Positions 1 to 8,793 of a stretch of DNA of 64,000 nucleotides are shown in pieces. This DNA is from Methylomonas sp. LW13 (lineage in GTDB: Bacteria; Pseudomonadota; Gammaproteobacteria; Methylococcales; Methylomonadaceae). The stretch is from the NCBI RefSeq assembly GCF_016865255.1, contig NZ_CP033381.1:2728001-2792000 (forward strand), read 5' to 3'. The position numbers and the translations under genes were made by a program. How positions within the stretch are numbered: position 1 is the first letter of the stretch; each line of letters starts with the position of its first letter. The notes beneath the pieces are model-generated. The model did not search any database, was not told the DNA's origin, and worked only from the letters and a program-made list of their open reading frames with translations.

Positions 1-975
1 TTTGTGGCCTAACACTTCGCCGACTTCGTATAACGAAGCGCCGGCCATCGCCAGTAAACTGGCTGCACTGTGGCGTAAATCGTGGAACCGGAAGTTTTCT
101 ATTCCCGCTTCTCGCAACGCCTTATCCCAATGTTTTTTGAACTCGAACGGTCGTTCGGGCTTGTTCTCGCTGGCAAAGAGTAAGCCGGCACCCACCCGGC
201 GCTGCGGGCGTAGATGATCCACTACAAAATCCGGCAACGGACACCAGCGGGGTTCGCCGTTTTTGCTGGTTGCCAACCTCGCCAGATTGTTCTCGAAGTC
301 GATGTCACTCCAGCGGAGGTTAAGCAGCTCGGCTTTACGCATGCCGGAGGTCAGCGCCATCAACACCAACAAATGCAGCTTATCCCAGTCTGATTTTTGA
401 CACGCAGCCAGCAGCCGTACCCGTTCGCCTTCATCCAGGAATCGATTAATCTGGTTGTTCACCTTGCGAGCGGCCACCCGGGCGACCGGGTTGGCAACAA
501 CATAGCCCTCGAAAATCGCATATCTGAAAATCGCCGACAGCACGGTGCGATAACGATTGACGGTGGACGGCGAGCGGTCGCGATTAATTGCTTTGGTCTT
601 GCCGGCGCCATCGCCACGCAGCACCTTGCCAGCCTCAAAAGCTTTTAGCCTTTGGCGAATCATATCTGCGCTGATGTCGACCAACTTATAATCGCCCAGG
701 CAGGTTTGCCAATACTGGGCCCGCCTGGCTTGGTTGACTGCGTCTTTGCCTTGCCATTGCCGCATGTATTCGTCGACCAGATCAGCAAACCGCAAACCAG
801 CACCGCGCGAGCCCAAGGCCTCCATCATTTCATGGTCTGACTCGATGCGCTTTACCCAGGTTTGCGCATCGCCTTTGCGGGTGAAGGTTTTGGATTTTAT
901 TGCAATGCCGCGCTGGGTGATGATCGCTTTATAGACGACACCTGACTGGCGTTCAATTTTTCGGATGGTGGCCAT
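1..975 (-). CDS. Tyrosine recombinase / phage-type integrase (C-terminus cut by window edge)
   Basis: Site-specific recombinase expected to integrate and excise the element whose end lies here. The frame opens at the ATG at 975 and is still open at base 1, giving 325 visible residues. An N-terminal arm-binding segment (about 1-55) and an SAM-like core-binding domain (about 60-160) precede the catalytic domain. Catalytic residues seen: Arg in SGMRKAELL (R213), the HDLRH box (298-302) and the LGHK histidine (324). The nucleophilic tyrosine lies beyond the edge. The ATG overlaps the stop of the upstream gene by one base (TAATG), so the two are translationally coupled. The tRNA-fMet gene 1 kb upstream on the same strand is a plausible integration target. 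Family is certain; element type is not. Confidence 0.93.
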   Translation of the reverse strand, partial: MATIRKIERQSGVVYKAIITQRGIAIKSKTFTRKGDAQTWVKRIESDHEMMEALGSRGAGLRFADLVDEYMRQWQGKDAVNQARRAQYWQTCLGDYKLVDISADMIRQRLKAFEAGKVLRGDGAGKTKAINRDRSPSTVNRYRTVLSAIFRYAIFEGYVVANPVARVAARKVNNQINRFLDEGERVRLLAACQKSDWDKLHLLVLMALTSGMRKAELLNLRWSDIDFENNLARLATSKNGEPRWCPLPDFVVDHLRPQRRVGAGLLFASENKPERPFEFKKHWDKALREAGIENFRFHDLRHSAASLLAMAGASLYEVGEVLGHK

Positions 976-1517
976 TAGGCGGGCCTCTCGTCGCTGAAAG
1001 CTGCCGAAAATTGCGGCAAAGCGTAGTCTCTCAGGTCGAGTGATAACGCAAGCTGCCGCAATGTTTCCGGATCAGAGTCTACCGGTAACGATTCAAGCAA
1101 TCGCTCATATACGTCTCGGCCCCGTGACAGGGAATAAAGTATGCCTTTTCGTGGATCGTCATCACCCTCGCCAACATAAAAACAGCGCAGATCTTGAAGG
1201 CAATACCCTGTCAGGCCAAAAACGTTGCCAAAGCGCCGCGCCTCACCCTCTGTGGGAAAGCCGGGAGAGGCCAACAAATGATTGTCAGGATGATGAACAG
1301 TCCAAAGTCGAATGACTGGGTGGTCGTAGGCGCCGCATGTCGTGCACTGCACGCTGCCGCCGTCGGGAAAATACGGATAAACCTCAGCAGGCAAGAAAAA
1401 CCCTTCAGGATCACCGCATGAAGGACAATGCGCAAACCGGTCAAATAGAAAATAATCTGAAATGACACAAGTAACGACCGGACCCGCGTTGTGTTGACTT
1501 TTAGGAATAGTGGTCAT
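975..1517 (-). CDS. Unknown protein with zinc-ribbon-like cysteines, integrase operon
   Basis: A 180-residue protein I do not recognise. Two CxxC pairs (CPSC near residue 32, CTTC near residue 58) are spaced like a zinc ribbon; the remainder is mixed alpha/beta with no membrane segment or signal peptide. It starts one base after the stop of the upstream gene and its stop overlaps the integrase start, so the three genes form one tight operon. This suggests a role in the mobile element, possibly DNA binding or excision control, but nothing in the sequence proves it. Confidence 0.75.
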   Translation of the reverse strand: MTTIPKSQHNAGPVVTCVISDYFLFDRFAHCPSCGDPEGFFLPAEVYPYFPDGGSVQCTTCGAYDHPVIRLWTVHHPDNHLLASPGFPTEGEARRFGNVFGLTGYCLQDLRCFYVGEGDDDPRKGILYSLSRGRDVYERLLESLPVDSDPETLRQLALSLDLRDYALPQFSAAFSDERPA

Positions 1518-1518
1518 G

Positions 1519-1875
1519 TCATTCCACCCCGCGGCCAGTTAACGGCTCCACGGCCTGTGGAAACCTATCGAAGACCAAGTGGCTGCTTTCCGAATAATTG
1601 CAGCCAACATCCTCAGCCAAACAATTGATGGTGTTCTGTGCATCAACGGCAATTGAGTGTATTGCCTGGAGCGCATTACGTAAAAGGCGTGGGTTGGTAT
1701 GAAATTTTGTACTTTCAGACGCGCAAATAAGCAAGTCTGAAATTAATTCGATTAAATCAAACGCTTCTTGCGAAGTTTGATCGATTTGAGTGATTGTTTG
1801 TTTGAACGTTTGGACATCAGCACCAGGTTCTGGTCGTGATGTTGATGGGGTTTGTTTTGAATTTATTGCGGACAT
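1519..1875 (-). CDS. Unknown 118-residue protein, first gene of the integrase operon
   Basis: Soluble, mostly helical and Gln/Ser/Thr-rich at the N-terminus, with no motif I recognise. The ATG at 1875 is preceded by GAGG about ten bases upstream, an acceptable ribosome binding site. It is the promoter-proximal gene of the operon leading to the integrase and lies between the tRNA-fMet 3' end and that integrase. This is the position where excisionase or accessory genes of integrative elements often sit. No winged-helix or MerR-like excisionase signature is visible, so function stays open. Confidence 0.65.
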   Translation of the reverse strand: MSAINSKQTPSTSRPEPGADVQTFKQTITQIDQTSQEAFDLIELISDLLICASESTKFHTNPRLLRNALQAIHSIAVDAQNTINCLAEDVGCNYSESSHLVFDRFPQAVEPLTGRGVE

Positions 1876-1898
1876 AAAAAAAGCCCTCGATGTAACAC

Positions 1899-1914
1899 AG
1901 GTTCTCTAGAACCT
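1899..1914. repeat. Perfect inverted repeat upstream of the integrase operon
   Basis: AGGTTC-TCTA-GAACCT forms a 6-bp stem with a 4-base loop, followed on the plus strand by TTTTT. It lies 24 bases upstream of the first gene of the integrase operon. It could be an operator for that operon or a weak terminator reading in the plus direction. Confidence 0.4.
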
Positions 1915-1932
1915 TTTTGAAAAAATCCACAT

Positions 1933-1950
1933 GTGCCCTAAACGGTGCCC
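1933..1950. repeat. Tandem GTGCCC direct repeats between tRNA and integrase operon
   Basis: GTGCCC occurs at 1933-1938 and 1945-1950, a 12-base period, each followed by T. Short direct repeats near a tRNA-borne attachment site often serve as arm-type integrase binding sites; that role is inferred here from position only. Confidence 0.35.
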
Positions 1951-2020
1951 TGTGGCGTTTTTTTCAACGTGTTAAACCGATGGCTTTATGATTCTTATCC
2001 TTAAGAATCAATCAGTTATC

Positions 2021-2097
<77 letters not shown>

Positions 2098-2110
2098 ATT
2101 GATTTGACTT

Positions 2111-2138
2111 ATTATACAGACCTTAAATTATTTAGCAA
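2111..2138 (-). promoter_or_regulatory. Sigma-70 promoter of tRNA-fMet
   Basis: On the minus strand TTGCTA (2138-2133) and TATAAT (2116-2111) are separated by 16 bases, with the tRNA 5' end 13 bases after the -10 box. This is a consensus stable-RNA promoter layout. Confidence 0.7.
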
Positions 2139-2171
2139 GCAATAAACATGCTATTTGTTAAATAATGTCAC

Positions 2172-2190
2172 CAGATAAGTTCCTTATCTG
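2172..2190. terminator. Hairpin downstream of the GlcG-like gene
   Basis: CAGATAAG-TTC-CTTATCTG is a perfect 8-bp stem with a 3-base loop located 27 bases after the stop of the minus-strand gene ending at 2217. The following tract is only moderately T-rich on that strand, so termination is likely but not certain. Confidence 0.45.
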
Positions 2191-2216
2191 CTTGCCGTTG
2201 CTTTTAAAGCGGATGA

Positions 2217-3047
2217 TTAAGGTTGGCCGGCAGGCAAATCCGCTGTATTCAGATCGGTATTTAAACAGGTGGGATGGCCGAAACCTCCTGCGCTAATTCC
2301 GGTACCACCGTTCGGATTGGCGGTAATGTCGAAAATGATATTATCAGGACGCTGTGGATCGCCACTCACTCCCCCGACGCCGACAATGTGGTCAAGCCCC
2401 AGATTATGTCTGACTCTCCAAGCGATATTATGATCGGCACAAGAGGTGTCGCCGCTTAAACCGACGCCACCGACCAGCGTTTTTCCGACTGAGTACAAGC
2501 CCAGGCCACCACCGAATACATTAACACCACCAATTTTCGACCCTACCATAGGATCTTGAGGAGTACCATTTAAGCCTGGGTTTCCGCCGTAAGCAGCGCC
2601 CGTTTCAACGGGATTGCTCTCTTGAAGTCCAAACAAACTACCACCAGGTTGCACGGCTGAATATAAATTCGCTGTCGATAACGCCAAACCATTGGGTTTG
2701 CCGGAACCCGCGGAATCTGAGGAAGAATCGAGACTCAGCGAATTGGCGGTATTGGCTTTTTGCGCCGAGATAACTCGACTGGCCGGCCACTGTGCACCCC
2801 GATTGGTGCCGGAAAACGCTACGGCACAAACCACGCCGTCACGGTTGACTAAAGTGGCCCACATATGCAAATTAAGCCCGCTTTCCTCCGCACTCACTGC
2901 ATCGTCAAGTGCTGCTTTCAATGTGGCGTGATTAGGCAAGCCCCTACAGGCTTGCCCCACTCCTTTATTGTTATCTTTATCGGCGATTGCCGCACCAGCG
3001 CTGGTCAGCATCACAAGTGAAGCAGCGAATAGCCATCTTGTATTCAT
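2217..3047 (-). CDS. Secreted GlcG/HbpS-family (haem-binding-like) protein
   Basis: Likely periplasmic or exported. The N-terminus is a Sec signal peptide (positive MNTR, hydrophobic core, cleavage near the AIA at about residue 22). The body has the DUF336/GlcG-HbpS pattern: an N-terminal helix of repeated A/L positions, WATLVNRDGVVCAV, a helix with SAQKANTA, then glycine-rich GGVNVFGGGLGLY and a late C..HN.AWRVRH helix. At 276 residues it is longer than the usual 140-residue domain, with a Ser/Gly-rich insertion in the middle (about 100-165). HbpS members bind haem or cobalamin; no such activity can be read directly here. A single-gene transcript, with a hairpin downstream. Confidence 0.8.
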   Translation of the reverse strand: MNTRWLFAASLVMLTSAGAAIADKDNNKGVGQACRGLPNHATLKAALDDAVSAEESGLNLHMWATLVNRDGVVCAVAFSGTNRGAQWPASRVISAQKANTANSLSLDSSSDSAGSGKPNGLALSTANLYSAVQPGGSLFGLQESNPVETGAAYGGNPGLNGTPQDPMVGSKIGGVNVFGGGLGLYSVGKTLVGGVGLSGDTSCADHNIAWRVRHNLGLDHIVGVGGVSGDPQRPDNIIFDITANPNGGTGISAGGFGHPTCLNTDLNTADLPAGQP

Positions 3048-3224
3048 AAAAAAGTCCTCCTAAGTGTTTGTATAGTTATTAGGTTTGAAGCTTAATATTT
3101 GCGGCATTCGCTGCACGCAACTAATCCCCCAAACCGGCATGGATTTTAGTCGCATGAATTATCATGGGTCAAATGAGAACAATGCCCCAAAACCACTGGC
3201 TTGTTGAATGAAAACAACACTCAC

Positions 3225-3737
3225 TCAGTTCGCCGGAAAATCAAACCAGAAGTGCATAATCAAGCCGGCAAAAACCCCTGCCACCACGTCGTCCAGCATA
3301 ATGCCGAAACCACCGTGGACATGCTTATCAAGCCATTTAATCGGCCATGGCTTGACGATGTCGAACAAGCGGAACAGCAGAAAACCGGCCAATAGACTCT
3401 GCCAGGAATAGGTTACGCCGGTCATCGTAATCAAAAATCCTGCGACTTCATCCCAAACAATACCGCCGAAGTCATGGACTTCCAATTTTTTAGCGGCTTG
3501 ACCACAAATCCAGATGCCGATGCAAACGCTGATCAGCGTCACCGACAGATAAATCCACTCATTGGTTTGCAGTAAAGCAAGGTATAGCGGAATCGCGGCG
3601 AGCGTGCCCATCGTACCGGGCATTTTCTTAGCCAACCCAGAACCGAAACCAAACGCCAGAAGCAAGGTGGGATCTTTGACGATTTGTAACGCAGTCAAAC
3701 GTGCGTTGCCGTAGTGCTCTCTAAGAAAAATGCTCAA
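3225..3737 (-). CDS. pgpA: Phosphatidylglycerophosphatase A
   Basis: Inner-membrane enzyme that dephosphorylates phosphatidylglycerol phosphate to phosphatidylglycerol. The 170-residue length and hydrophobic segments match the PgpA family. Key motifs: the GFGSGLAKKMPGTMG N-terminal block with the conserved GT pair, and WDEVAGF near residue 100 with the metal-binding Asp-Glu. It overlaps the end of thiL by 17 bases and is the last gene of the nrdR-rib-nusB-thiL operon, the usual gammaproteobacterial order. Confidence 0.95.
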   Translation of the reverse strand: MSIFLREHYGNARLTALQIVKDPTLLLAFGFGSGLAKKMPGTMGTLAAIPLYLALLQTNEWIYLSVTLISVCIGIWICGQAAKKLEVHDFGGIVWDEVAGFLITMTGVTYSWQSLLAGFLLFRLFDIVKPWPIKWLDKHVHGGFGIMLDDVVAGVFAGLIMHFWFDFPAN

Positions 3738-4653
3738 AACCCTTCACCTCGAATGCCTCCACGCGCCCAGCCTTACGCATCCGCAAACCCGGCTCGGCTT
3801 CGATAATCCCCACGCAAGTAGCCCCCGGTAATGCGTGAGAACAATCTGCCGGCACCGTAAAACACAATTCGTAATCGTCCCCGGCAATCAAGGGCATACG
3901 CCAATCGCCGCTGTGATTGATGAACTCTGCCACTGAAGCGGATAGCGGCAAGTTGTCCCATTGCAAACACGCACCGACGCCGCTTTGCTGCAAAATGTGC
4001 CCCAAATCGGCGGCTAATCCGTCAGAAATATCGATACAGGCATTAGCGATGCCGCGCAGCGCCAAACCTTCCGACACTCGCGGTTGTGGCTGATTAAAGC
4101 AACGCAAAGCCAACTCCGGATCTGCGCAGACATAACCCTGTTTAATTTTTAAACCCAAGCCGGCGTTACCAAGCTGACCGGTAACGTATATCAAATCGCC
4201 AACCTGGGCACGGGAACGCAATAGCGCCCTACCCTGCGGCACCGCGCCCATCGCCTGCACCGTCAAAGTCAACGGTCCGGACGTCGTATCGCCGCCAATC
4301 AGGTCGACATTGTGCTGACGCGCCAGATTGATAAAACCTCGTGAGAACGCTTCCAGCCAGCTTTCATCGACTTTAGGCAAAGTCAAAGCCAAGGTGACCG
4401 CGAAAGGCTCGGCGCCCATGGCCGCCAAGTCACTAAGATTCACCGCCAGTAATTTATGCCCCAGCAATTCAGGATCGGCATCGGCAAAGAAATGCACATT
4501 CTCGACCATCGTGTCGGCGGTGACCGCCAATTGAAGGCCGGCCGGCAGGTTCAGTAACGCGCAATCATCGCCTATGCCCAATTGATTAAACGGATGCCTA
4601 GGAGCATGCACCGCAAAATAGCGGCGGATCAAATCGAACTCGGCGACTGCCAT
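3721..4653 (-). CDS. thiL: Thiamine-monophosphate kinase
   Basis: Phosphorylates thiamine monophosphate to the active cofactor thiamine diphosphate, the last biosynthetic step. The protein is 310 residues with the PurM-like ATP-grasp architecture. N-terminal GIGDDCALL binds metal and ATP, VTADTMVENVHF follows, GGDTTSGPL is the third Asp motif (about residue 120) and CIDISDGLAADL is the C-terminal phosphate loop. The start ATG overlaps the nusB stop region by one base. No TPP riboswitch is visible near it. Confidence 0.96.
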   Translation of the reverse strand: MAVAEFDLIRRYFAVHAPRHPFNQLGIGDDCALLNLPAGLQLAVTADTMVENVHFFADADPELLGHKLLAVNLSDLAAMGAEPFAVTLALTLPKVDESWLEAFSRGFINLARQHNVDLIGGDTTSGPLTLTVQAMGAVPQGRALLRSRAQVGDLIYVTGQLGNAGLGLKIKQGYVCADPELALRCFNQPQPRVSEGLALRGIANACIDISDGLAADLGHILQQSGVGACLQWDNLPLSASVAEFINHSGDWRMPLIAGDDYELCFTVPADCSHALPGATCVGIIEAEPGLRMRKAGRVEAFEVKGFEHFS

Positions 4654-5096
4654 CAGTTTTGAGATTTCGCCTGCTTGGCGGCAATCTCGACGGCACGCTG
4701 TTTCTGTGCGACTTTATCTAGAATGCCGTTGACATATTTATGACTGCCGTCGGCGCCGAAATCCTTAGCCAGATTGACGCCTTCGTTGATGATGACTTTA
4801 TACGGCGTTTCCAAGCGGTTCATCAGTTCGTAAGCGCCGATGCGCAGAATCGCCCGCTCCACCGGATCGATTTTTTCCACCGGCCTATCGACAAATTCGG
4901 CCAGGGCCGCGTCGATCACAGCCAATTGTTTCGGTACGCCATGAAACAATTCGCTGAAATAGGTTTTTTGCGCGCCTTTCAGATGCTCTTCTTCCAGAAA
5001 ATACGTTTCGATACGGATCAGGCTCTCGCCGGACATTTGCCATTGATACAGCGCCTGTACCGCGCACTTTCTAGCGTTGGTTTTTGCTTGACTCAT
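4653..5096 (-). CDS. nusB: Transcription antitermination factor NusB
   Basis: RNA-binding helical protein that with NusE (S10) binds boxA and drives antitermination on rRNA operons. At 147 residues it has family-typical length. Visible signature segments are ARKCAVQALYQWQMSG at the N-terminus and the conserved DPVERAILRIGAYELM followed by VIINEGVNLAKDFG. It lies between ribH and thiL with one-base overlaps on both sides, a coupling conserved in many gammaproteobacteria. Confidence 0.97.
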   Translation of the reverse strand: MSQAKTNARKCAVQALYQWQMSGESLIRIETYFLEEEHLKGAQKTYFSELFHGVPKQLAVIDAALAEFVDRPVEKIDPVERAILRIGAYELMNRLETPYKVIINEGVNLAKDFGADGSHKYVNGILDKVAQKQRAVEIAAKQAKSQN

Positions 5097-5572
5097 TAAC
5101 GACCCAGGTTGTTGAACAGACTGACCATTTCGATCGCCGACAGCGCTGCTTCCGCGCCTTTGTTACCGGCTTTAGTGCCGGCACGTTCGATAGCCTGCTC
5201 GATGCTGTCTACGGTTAATACCCCAAAAGCCACCGGTACGTCGTATTGCAAGGCAACCTGAGCGATACCTTTCACGCATTCGCCTGCCACATACTCAAAA
5301 TGCGGTGTACCGCCGCGAATCACTGCGCCCAAAGCGATAATCGCATCGTATTTTTTGGTAGCAGCAATACGTTGCACCACCATCGGCAATTCGAAAGCAC
5401 CCGGCGCCTTGACTAGAGTGATGTCGTTTTTATCCGCGCCATGGCGCACCAAGGCATCGATCGCACCACCTTCCAATTGTTCGACGATAAAGCTGTTGAA
5501 GCGTGAAGAAACGAGGCAAAACTTGCCGCCTTGCGCGGAAAAGTTGCCTTCCAGAGTAGTGACTGCTGCCAT
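5096..5572 (-). CDS. ribH: 6,7-dimethyl-8-ribityllumazine synthase
   Basis: Condenses 5-amino-6-ribitylaminouracil with dihydroxybutanone phosphate to lumazine, the penultimate riboflavin step. I place the start at the ATG at 5572, giving 158 residues beginning [10 protein letters not shown]; the longer open frame upstream runs into ribBA and is not used. Family motifs: [29 protein letters not shown] and [17 protein letters not shown], whose His-Phe lines the active site, then [11 protein letters not shown]. It probably assembles as the usual oligomeric shell. Sixty-two bases separate it from ribBA. Confidence 0.97.
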   Translation of the reverse strand: MAAVTTLEGNFSAQGGKFCLVSSRFNSFIVEQLEGGAIDALVRHGADKNDITLVKAPGAFELPMVVQRIAATKKYDAIIALGAVIRGGTPHFEYVAGECVKGIAQVALQYDVPVAFGVLTVDSIEQAIERAGTKAGNKGAEAALSAIEMVSLFNNLGR

Positions 5573-5634
5573 GTGTTTACCTGTTGTTGAATGATTAAAA
5601 TGCTGTAAAACGTGTCGAATGAATCGACCCTGCC

Positions 5635-6747
5635 TTAATGCGTTGAATCGATATGTTCGACGACTTCCAAATCGAAGCCGGACAGACCGATGTATTTTTT
5701 CTGAGCCCCCATCACCTTCAGGCGCCGCACACCCAAATCCGACAAGATACGTGAGCCGGCTCCCGTGGTGCGCCAATCCGAATCGGCACTTAAATCCTGA
5801 CTGTTTTTGACGCCATGATCCTGCATTTGATAGGCGTGTATCAGTTCCACCAAATCCTTGTTGTTTTCTTTTTGGCGAATGATCACCAAAACCCCGCGCC
5901 CGGCTTCGGCGATATTTTTCAAGGCTTCCCGCACCGGCAAACTGCAATCGCTGCGTTTGGAAAACAATAAATCGTCGATCAGGTTGCGAGCATGAACCCG
6001 CACCAGCACCGGTTCGTCGCCAGCCACATCGCCCATCACTAAGGCTAGGTGCACATTGTCGTCGTTACAATCCTGGTAGGCATACAATCTGAAATCGCCG
6101 AATTCGGTGGGATAAACGCATTCGCTGATCCGCTCCAGGGTGTTTTCGTGTTTGATACGGTAGTGAATCAAATCGGCAATCGTGCCGATTTTCAGATTGT
6201 GCTGTTCGGCGAAGACTTCCAAATCCGGCCGCCGTGCCATCGAACCATCGTCGTTCAGAATTTCCACAATCACCGCCGCGGGTTCCACGCCTGCCAACCT
6301 GGCCAGATCGCACCCGGCTTCCGTGTGACCGGCCCGATTCAGTACGCCGCCGGCTTGTGCCATCAACGGGAAAATATGCCCCGGTTGCACCAGATCACTC
6401 GGCTGGGCGTTTTTTGCTACCGCAGCCTGCACGGTCAACGCGCGGTCGGCGGCGGAAATACCGGTGGTCACGCCTGTAGCCGCTTCAATCGACACCGTGA
6501 AATTGGTGGTGTACGGCGTATTGTTGTCGCTGACCATCAAAGGTAAACGCAACTGTTGACAGCGTTCGCGGGTCAAGGTCAGACAAATCAGGCCGCGGCC
6601 GTATTTAGCCATAAAATTAATATCTTCGGGCCGGGCAAAGGCCGCCGCCATCAACAAATCGCCTTCGTTTTCCCGGTCTTCGTCGTCCATGATGATGACC
6701 ATCTTGCCTTGACGAAGGTCGGCTATGATTTCTTCTATGCTATTCAT
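5635..6747 (-). CDS. ribBA: 3,4-dihydroxy-2-butanone-4-phosphate synthase with degenerate GTP cyclohydrolase II-like domain
   Basis: The RibB half (about 1-200) makes dihydroxybutanone phosphate from ribulose-5-phosphate. It shows [11 protein letters not shown] (metal and substrate acids), GLICLTL and [16 protein letters not shown]. The C-terminal half has the fold of GTP cyclohydrolase II, but where active RibA carries the zinc cysteines (SECLTGD followed by RCDCG) this protein has ARNLIDD followed by RSDCS, keeping only one cysteine. The second domain is therefore probably inactive, as in other gammaproteobacterial RibB-RibA hybrids, and a separate ribA must exist elsewhere. The start ATG overlaps the ribE stop by four bases. 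Confidence 0.95.
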   Translation of the reverse strand: MNSIEEIIADLRQGKMVIIMDDEDRENEGDLLMAAAFARPEDINFMAKYGRGLICLTLTRERCQQLRLPLMVSDNNTPYTTNFTVSIEAATGVTTGISAADRALTVQAAVAKNAQPSDLVQPGHIFPLMAQAGGVLNRAGHTEAGCDLARLAGVEPAAVIVEILNDDGSMARRPDLEVFAEQHNLKIGTIADLIHYRIKHENTLERISECVYPTEFGDFRLYAYQDCNDDNVHLALVMGDVAGDEPVLVRVHARNLIDDLLFSKRSDCSLPVREALKNIAEAGRGVLVIIRQKENNKDLVELIHAYQMQDHGVKNSQDLSADSDWRTTGAGSRILSDLGVRRLKVMGAQKKYIGLSGFDLEVVEHIDSTH

Positions 6748-7400
6748 TTAATAAAGCCTGCGTTTTGTAATAAGGCCTCGGTGACGCCGCCTTGACTGTA
6801 AGCAGCAGCTTCCCCTTGCATCAGACGTTCCAAGTAGCGGGCCAGCAAATCGACTTCCAGATTTACCTCGCTGCCGGCTTCGGTTTGACCCAAGGTGGTT
6901 TCTTGTAAGGTATGCGGCACGATATTCACGGAAAAATAAGCGCCATCAACTGTGTTGACAGTCAGGCTGATGCCGTTAATGCAAATCGAGCCTTTTTCGG
7001 CGATGTATTTGGCCAGCGAATCCGGCGCCTTGAATTTGAAGCGAATCGAGCGGCCATCGGCCTGTTTCTCGACCACTTTACCAATACCATCGACATGACC
7101 ACTGACAATATGCCCGCCCAACCGACTGGAAGGTGTCATCGCCAACTCCAGATTCACCGGCGTACCGGTACTTGCGGTCTTTAAAGTGGTACGCGACAAG
7201 GTCTCATTGGAAACGTCGGCGCAAAAATAATGTTCGCCCAACTCCACGGCAGTCAGGCAAACACCATTTACCGCGATGCTGTCGCCCAACGCGCATTCGC
7301 GCAGCGACAGCTTGCCGGTATCGATAATCAACCGGCAATCGCCGCCTTTAGGCTGAATGGCCTTGATTTTGCCGATGGCTAAAATAATCCCGGTAAACAT
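6744..7400 (-). CDS. ribE: Riboflavin synthase, alpha chain
   Basis: Dismutates two lumazine molecules to riboflavin. I use the ATG at 7400, giving the canonical MFTGII start behind a GAG ribosome binding site, rather than a GTG three codons upstream. Two tandem lumazine-binding repeats are clear: the first with IAVNGVCLTAVEL, the second with ICINGISLTVNTVDG, each preceded by a GHIVSGHVDG or LGDS-type segment. About 218 residues, the normal length. In operon with ribD upstream and ribBA downstream. Confidence 0.97.
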   Translation of the reverse strand: MFTGIILAIGKIKAIQPKGGDCRLIIDTGKLSLRECALGDSIAVNGVCLTAVELGEHYFCADVSNETLSRTTLKTASTGTPVNLELAMTPSSRLGGHIVSGHVDGIGKVVEKQADGRSIRFKFKAPDSLAKYIAEKGSICINGISLTVNTVDGAYFSVNIVPHTLQETTLGQTEAGSEVNLEVDLLARYLERLMQGEAAAYSQGGVTEALLQNAGFIK

Positions 7401-7436
7401 GGTTATCACTCAAAAAAGTAAAAATGTCCGTTACGA

Positions 7437-7697
7437 TCAGCGCGGAGCGGTCTCGGTGGATGGATTTGGGGTTTGGGGGGCCGTGTCTTTGTTTTGCGAC
7501 TTGGCCGGCTTACGATAAACATCAAAGGTTTGATAGGTGCCGCTATGATAATCGTAGACTTCGATTTCGTGCTTTTCGCCGATCACTTTGCCGCCTTGAA
7601 TCTGCAAGGTGCTGGTTTCCGGTTTATCGTCCTCATCCGCCGTCGCCCAAGCAGGCAGCAGGCTAATTAACAATGTCATTACAACAATACTTTTCAT
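7437..7697 (-). CDS. Small secreted protein of unknown function within the rib operon
   Basis: An 86-residue protein with a clear Sec signal peptide (MKSIVVMTLLISLLPAWATA, cleavage about residue 20). The mature part is short and charged, with EIEVYDYHSGTYQTFDVYRK as its only ordered-looking core and a Pro/Thr-rich tail. It starts four bases after the ribD stop and lies 36 bases before ribE, so it is co-transcribed with riboflavin genes, but nothing in the sequence links it to flavin metabolism. Probably periplasmic. Confidence 0.75.
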   Translation of the reverse strand: MKSIVVMTLLISLLPAWATADEDDKPETSTLQIQGGKVIGEKHEIEVYDYHSGTYQTFDVYRKPAKSQNKDTAPQTPNPSTETAPR

Positions 7698-7701
7698 CGT
7701 T

Positions 7702-8793
7702 TCAATCAGTTTTTGCTTGATAGCGCAATCTCAAATCCGGTCCAATTTGCCGGGCTTCTAGCAGGCGCAGGCATTTTTTATCCTGCATGGTCAATATGCC
7801 CGACAGAGTGAACAGGCCGCGCGCTTGATCGCCCAATACACAGGGCGCCATGTAAATCAACCATTCATCGATCAGCCCACTATCGAGCAGCGCACCGTTT
7901 AGTGTGGCACCTGCCTCCACCCAAACCGTGTTGATTTGTAGCTCGGCCAACAACTTAAAAACCTGAACCAAGTCCGCACGCCCATTCCGCTCATCGACTT
8001 GAAAGACTTTGCAACCCACATCGCGTAATTTTTGCTGTTTAAGCGCATCGTCGCTACAGGTCATAATCCAGACGTCTACCGCATTGTCCAACAGCTTGGC
8101 GGACAAAGGCATGCGTAATTGCGAATCCAGCACCACTTTGACCGGCTGCACTGCATCGAAATCCACACGCGCGTTCAATTGTGGATCGTCGTACAACACC
8201 GTGTCGATGCCGGTGACAATGGCGCTGCTAGCCGCCCGCCAGATCTGCACATCTTGCCTGGCGGGGGCGGACGTAATCCATTGACTCTCGCCGGAGGCCA
8301 GCGCGGTACGGCCGTCCAGGCTCATGGCCAGCTTGCTGCGTATCCACGGCAAACCCAGCCGCATACGTTTAAAAAAGCCTTGGTTTAGCTTTTCCGCTTC
8401 TTGCTGCAAGACGCCGACCAGCACCTCAATGCCAGCTTCGCGGAGTTTTTGCAAACCGCGGCCAGCCACCAGTGGATTGGGATCCTGCATCGCCACGACG
8501 ACTCGGCTGATGCCGGCAGCGATTAATGCCTCGCAGCACGGGCCGGTTTTACCATGATGGCTGCAAGGCTCCAATGTCACATAAGCTGTCGAGCCTCGTG
8601 CGTTGTCTGTTTTGGCCAGCGCATCAACTTCGGCATGGGCAAACCCGGCGCGTTGTGTCCAACCCTCGGCAATCACCTTGCCGTCTTTGACCAACACGCA
8701 GCCGACATGCGGATTGGGGTCGGTCGTGTATTTACCGTTCTGCGCCAATTTGACGGCACGCGCCATATAGGCAGCGTCTTGGCTAGACGTCAT
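7702..8793 (-). CDS. ribD: Bifunctional diaminohydroxyphosphoribosylaminopyrimidine deaminase / 5-amino-6-(5-phosphoribosylamino)uracil reductase
   Basis: Carries out steps two and three of riboflavin synthesis. The N-terminal cytidine-deaminase fold (1-145) has the zinc ligands in HAEVDAL and [16 protein letters not shown]. The C-terminal dihydrofolate-reductase-like domain (about 150-363) has [25 protein letters not shown] and [14 protein letters not shown] for NADPH and substrate binding. At 363 residues it is standard. Its start overlaps the nrdR end by 11 bases. Confidence 0.96.
   Translation of the reverse strand: MTSSQDAAYMARAVKLAQNGKYTTDPNPHVGCVLVKDGKVIAEGWTQRAGFAHAEVDALAKTDNARGSTAYVTLEPCSHHGKTGPCCEALIAAGISRVVVAMQDPNPLVAGRGLQKLREAGIEVLVGVLQQEAEKLNQGFFKRMRLGLPWIRSKLAMSLDGRTALASGESQWITSAPARQDVQIWRAASSAIVTGIDTVLYDDPQLNARVDFDAVQPVKVVLDSQLRMPLSAKLLDNAVDVWIMTCSDDALKQQKLRDVGCKVFQVDERNGRADLVQVFKLLAELQINTVWVEAGATLNGALLDSGLIDEWLIYMAPCVLGDQARGLFTLSGILTMQDKKCLRLLEARQIGPDLRLRYQAKTD

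Noticed and set aside
2..934. Several plus-strand open frames in the first kilobase
   Set aside because: They lie opposite the integrase gene, which has clear family motifs; the plus frames show no family pattern.
5573..5947. Upstream extension of the ribH frame to 5947
   Set aside because: The extra 125 codons run across the end of ribBA in another frame and read as low-sense, Arg/Gly-rich text; the ATG at 5572 gives the normal length.
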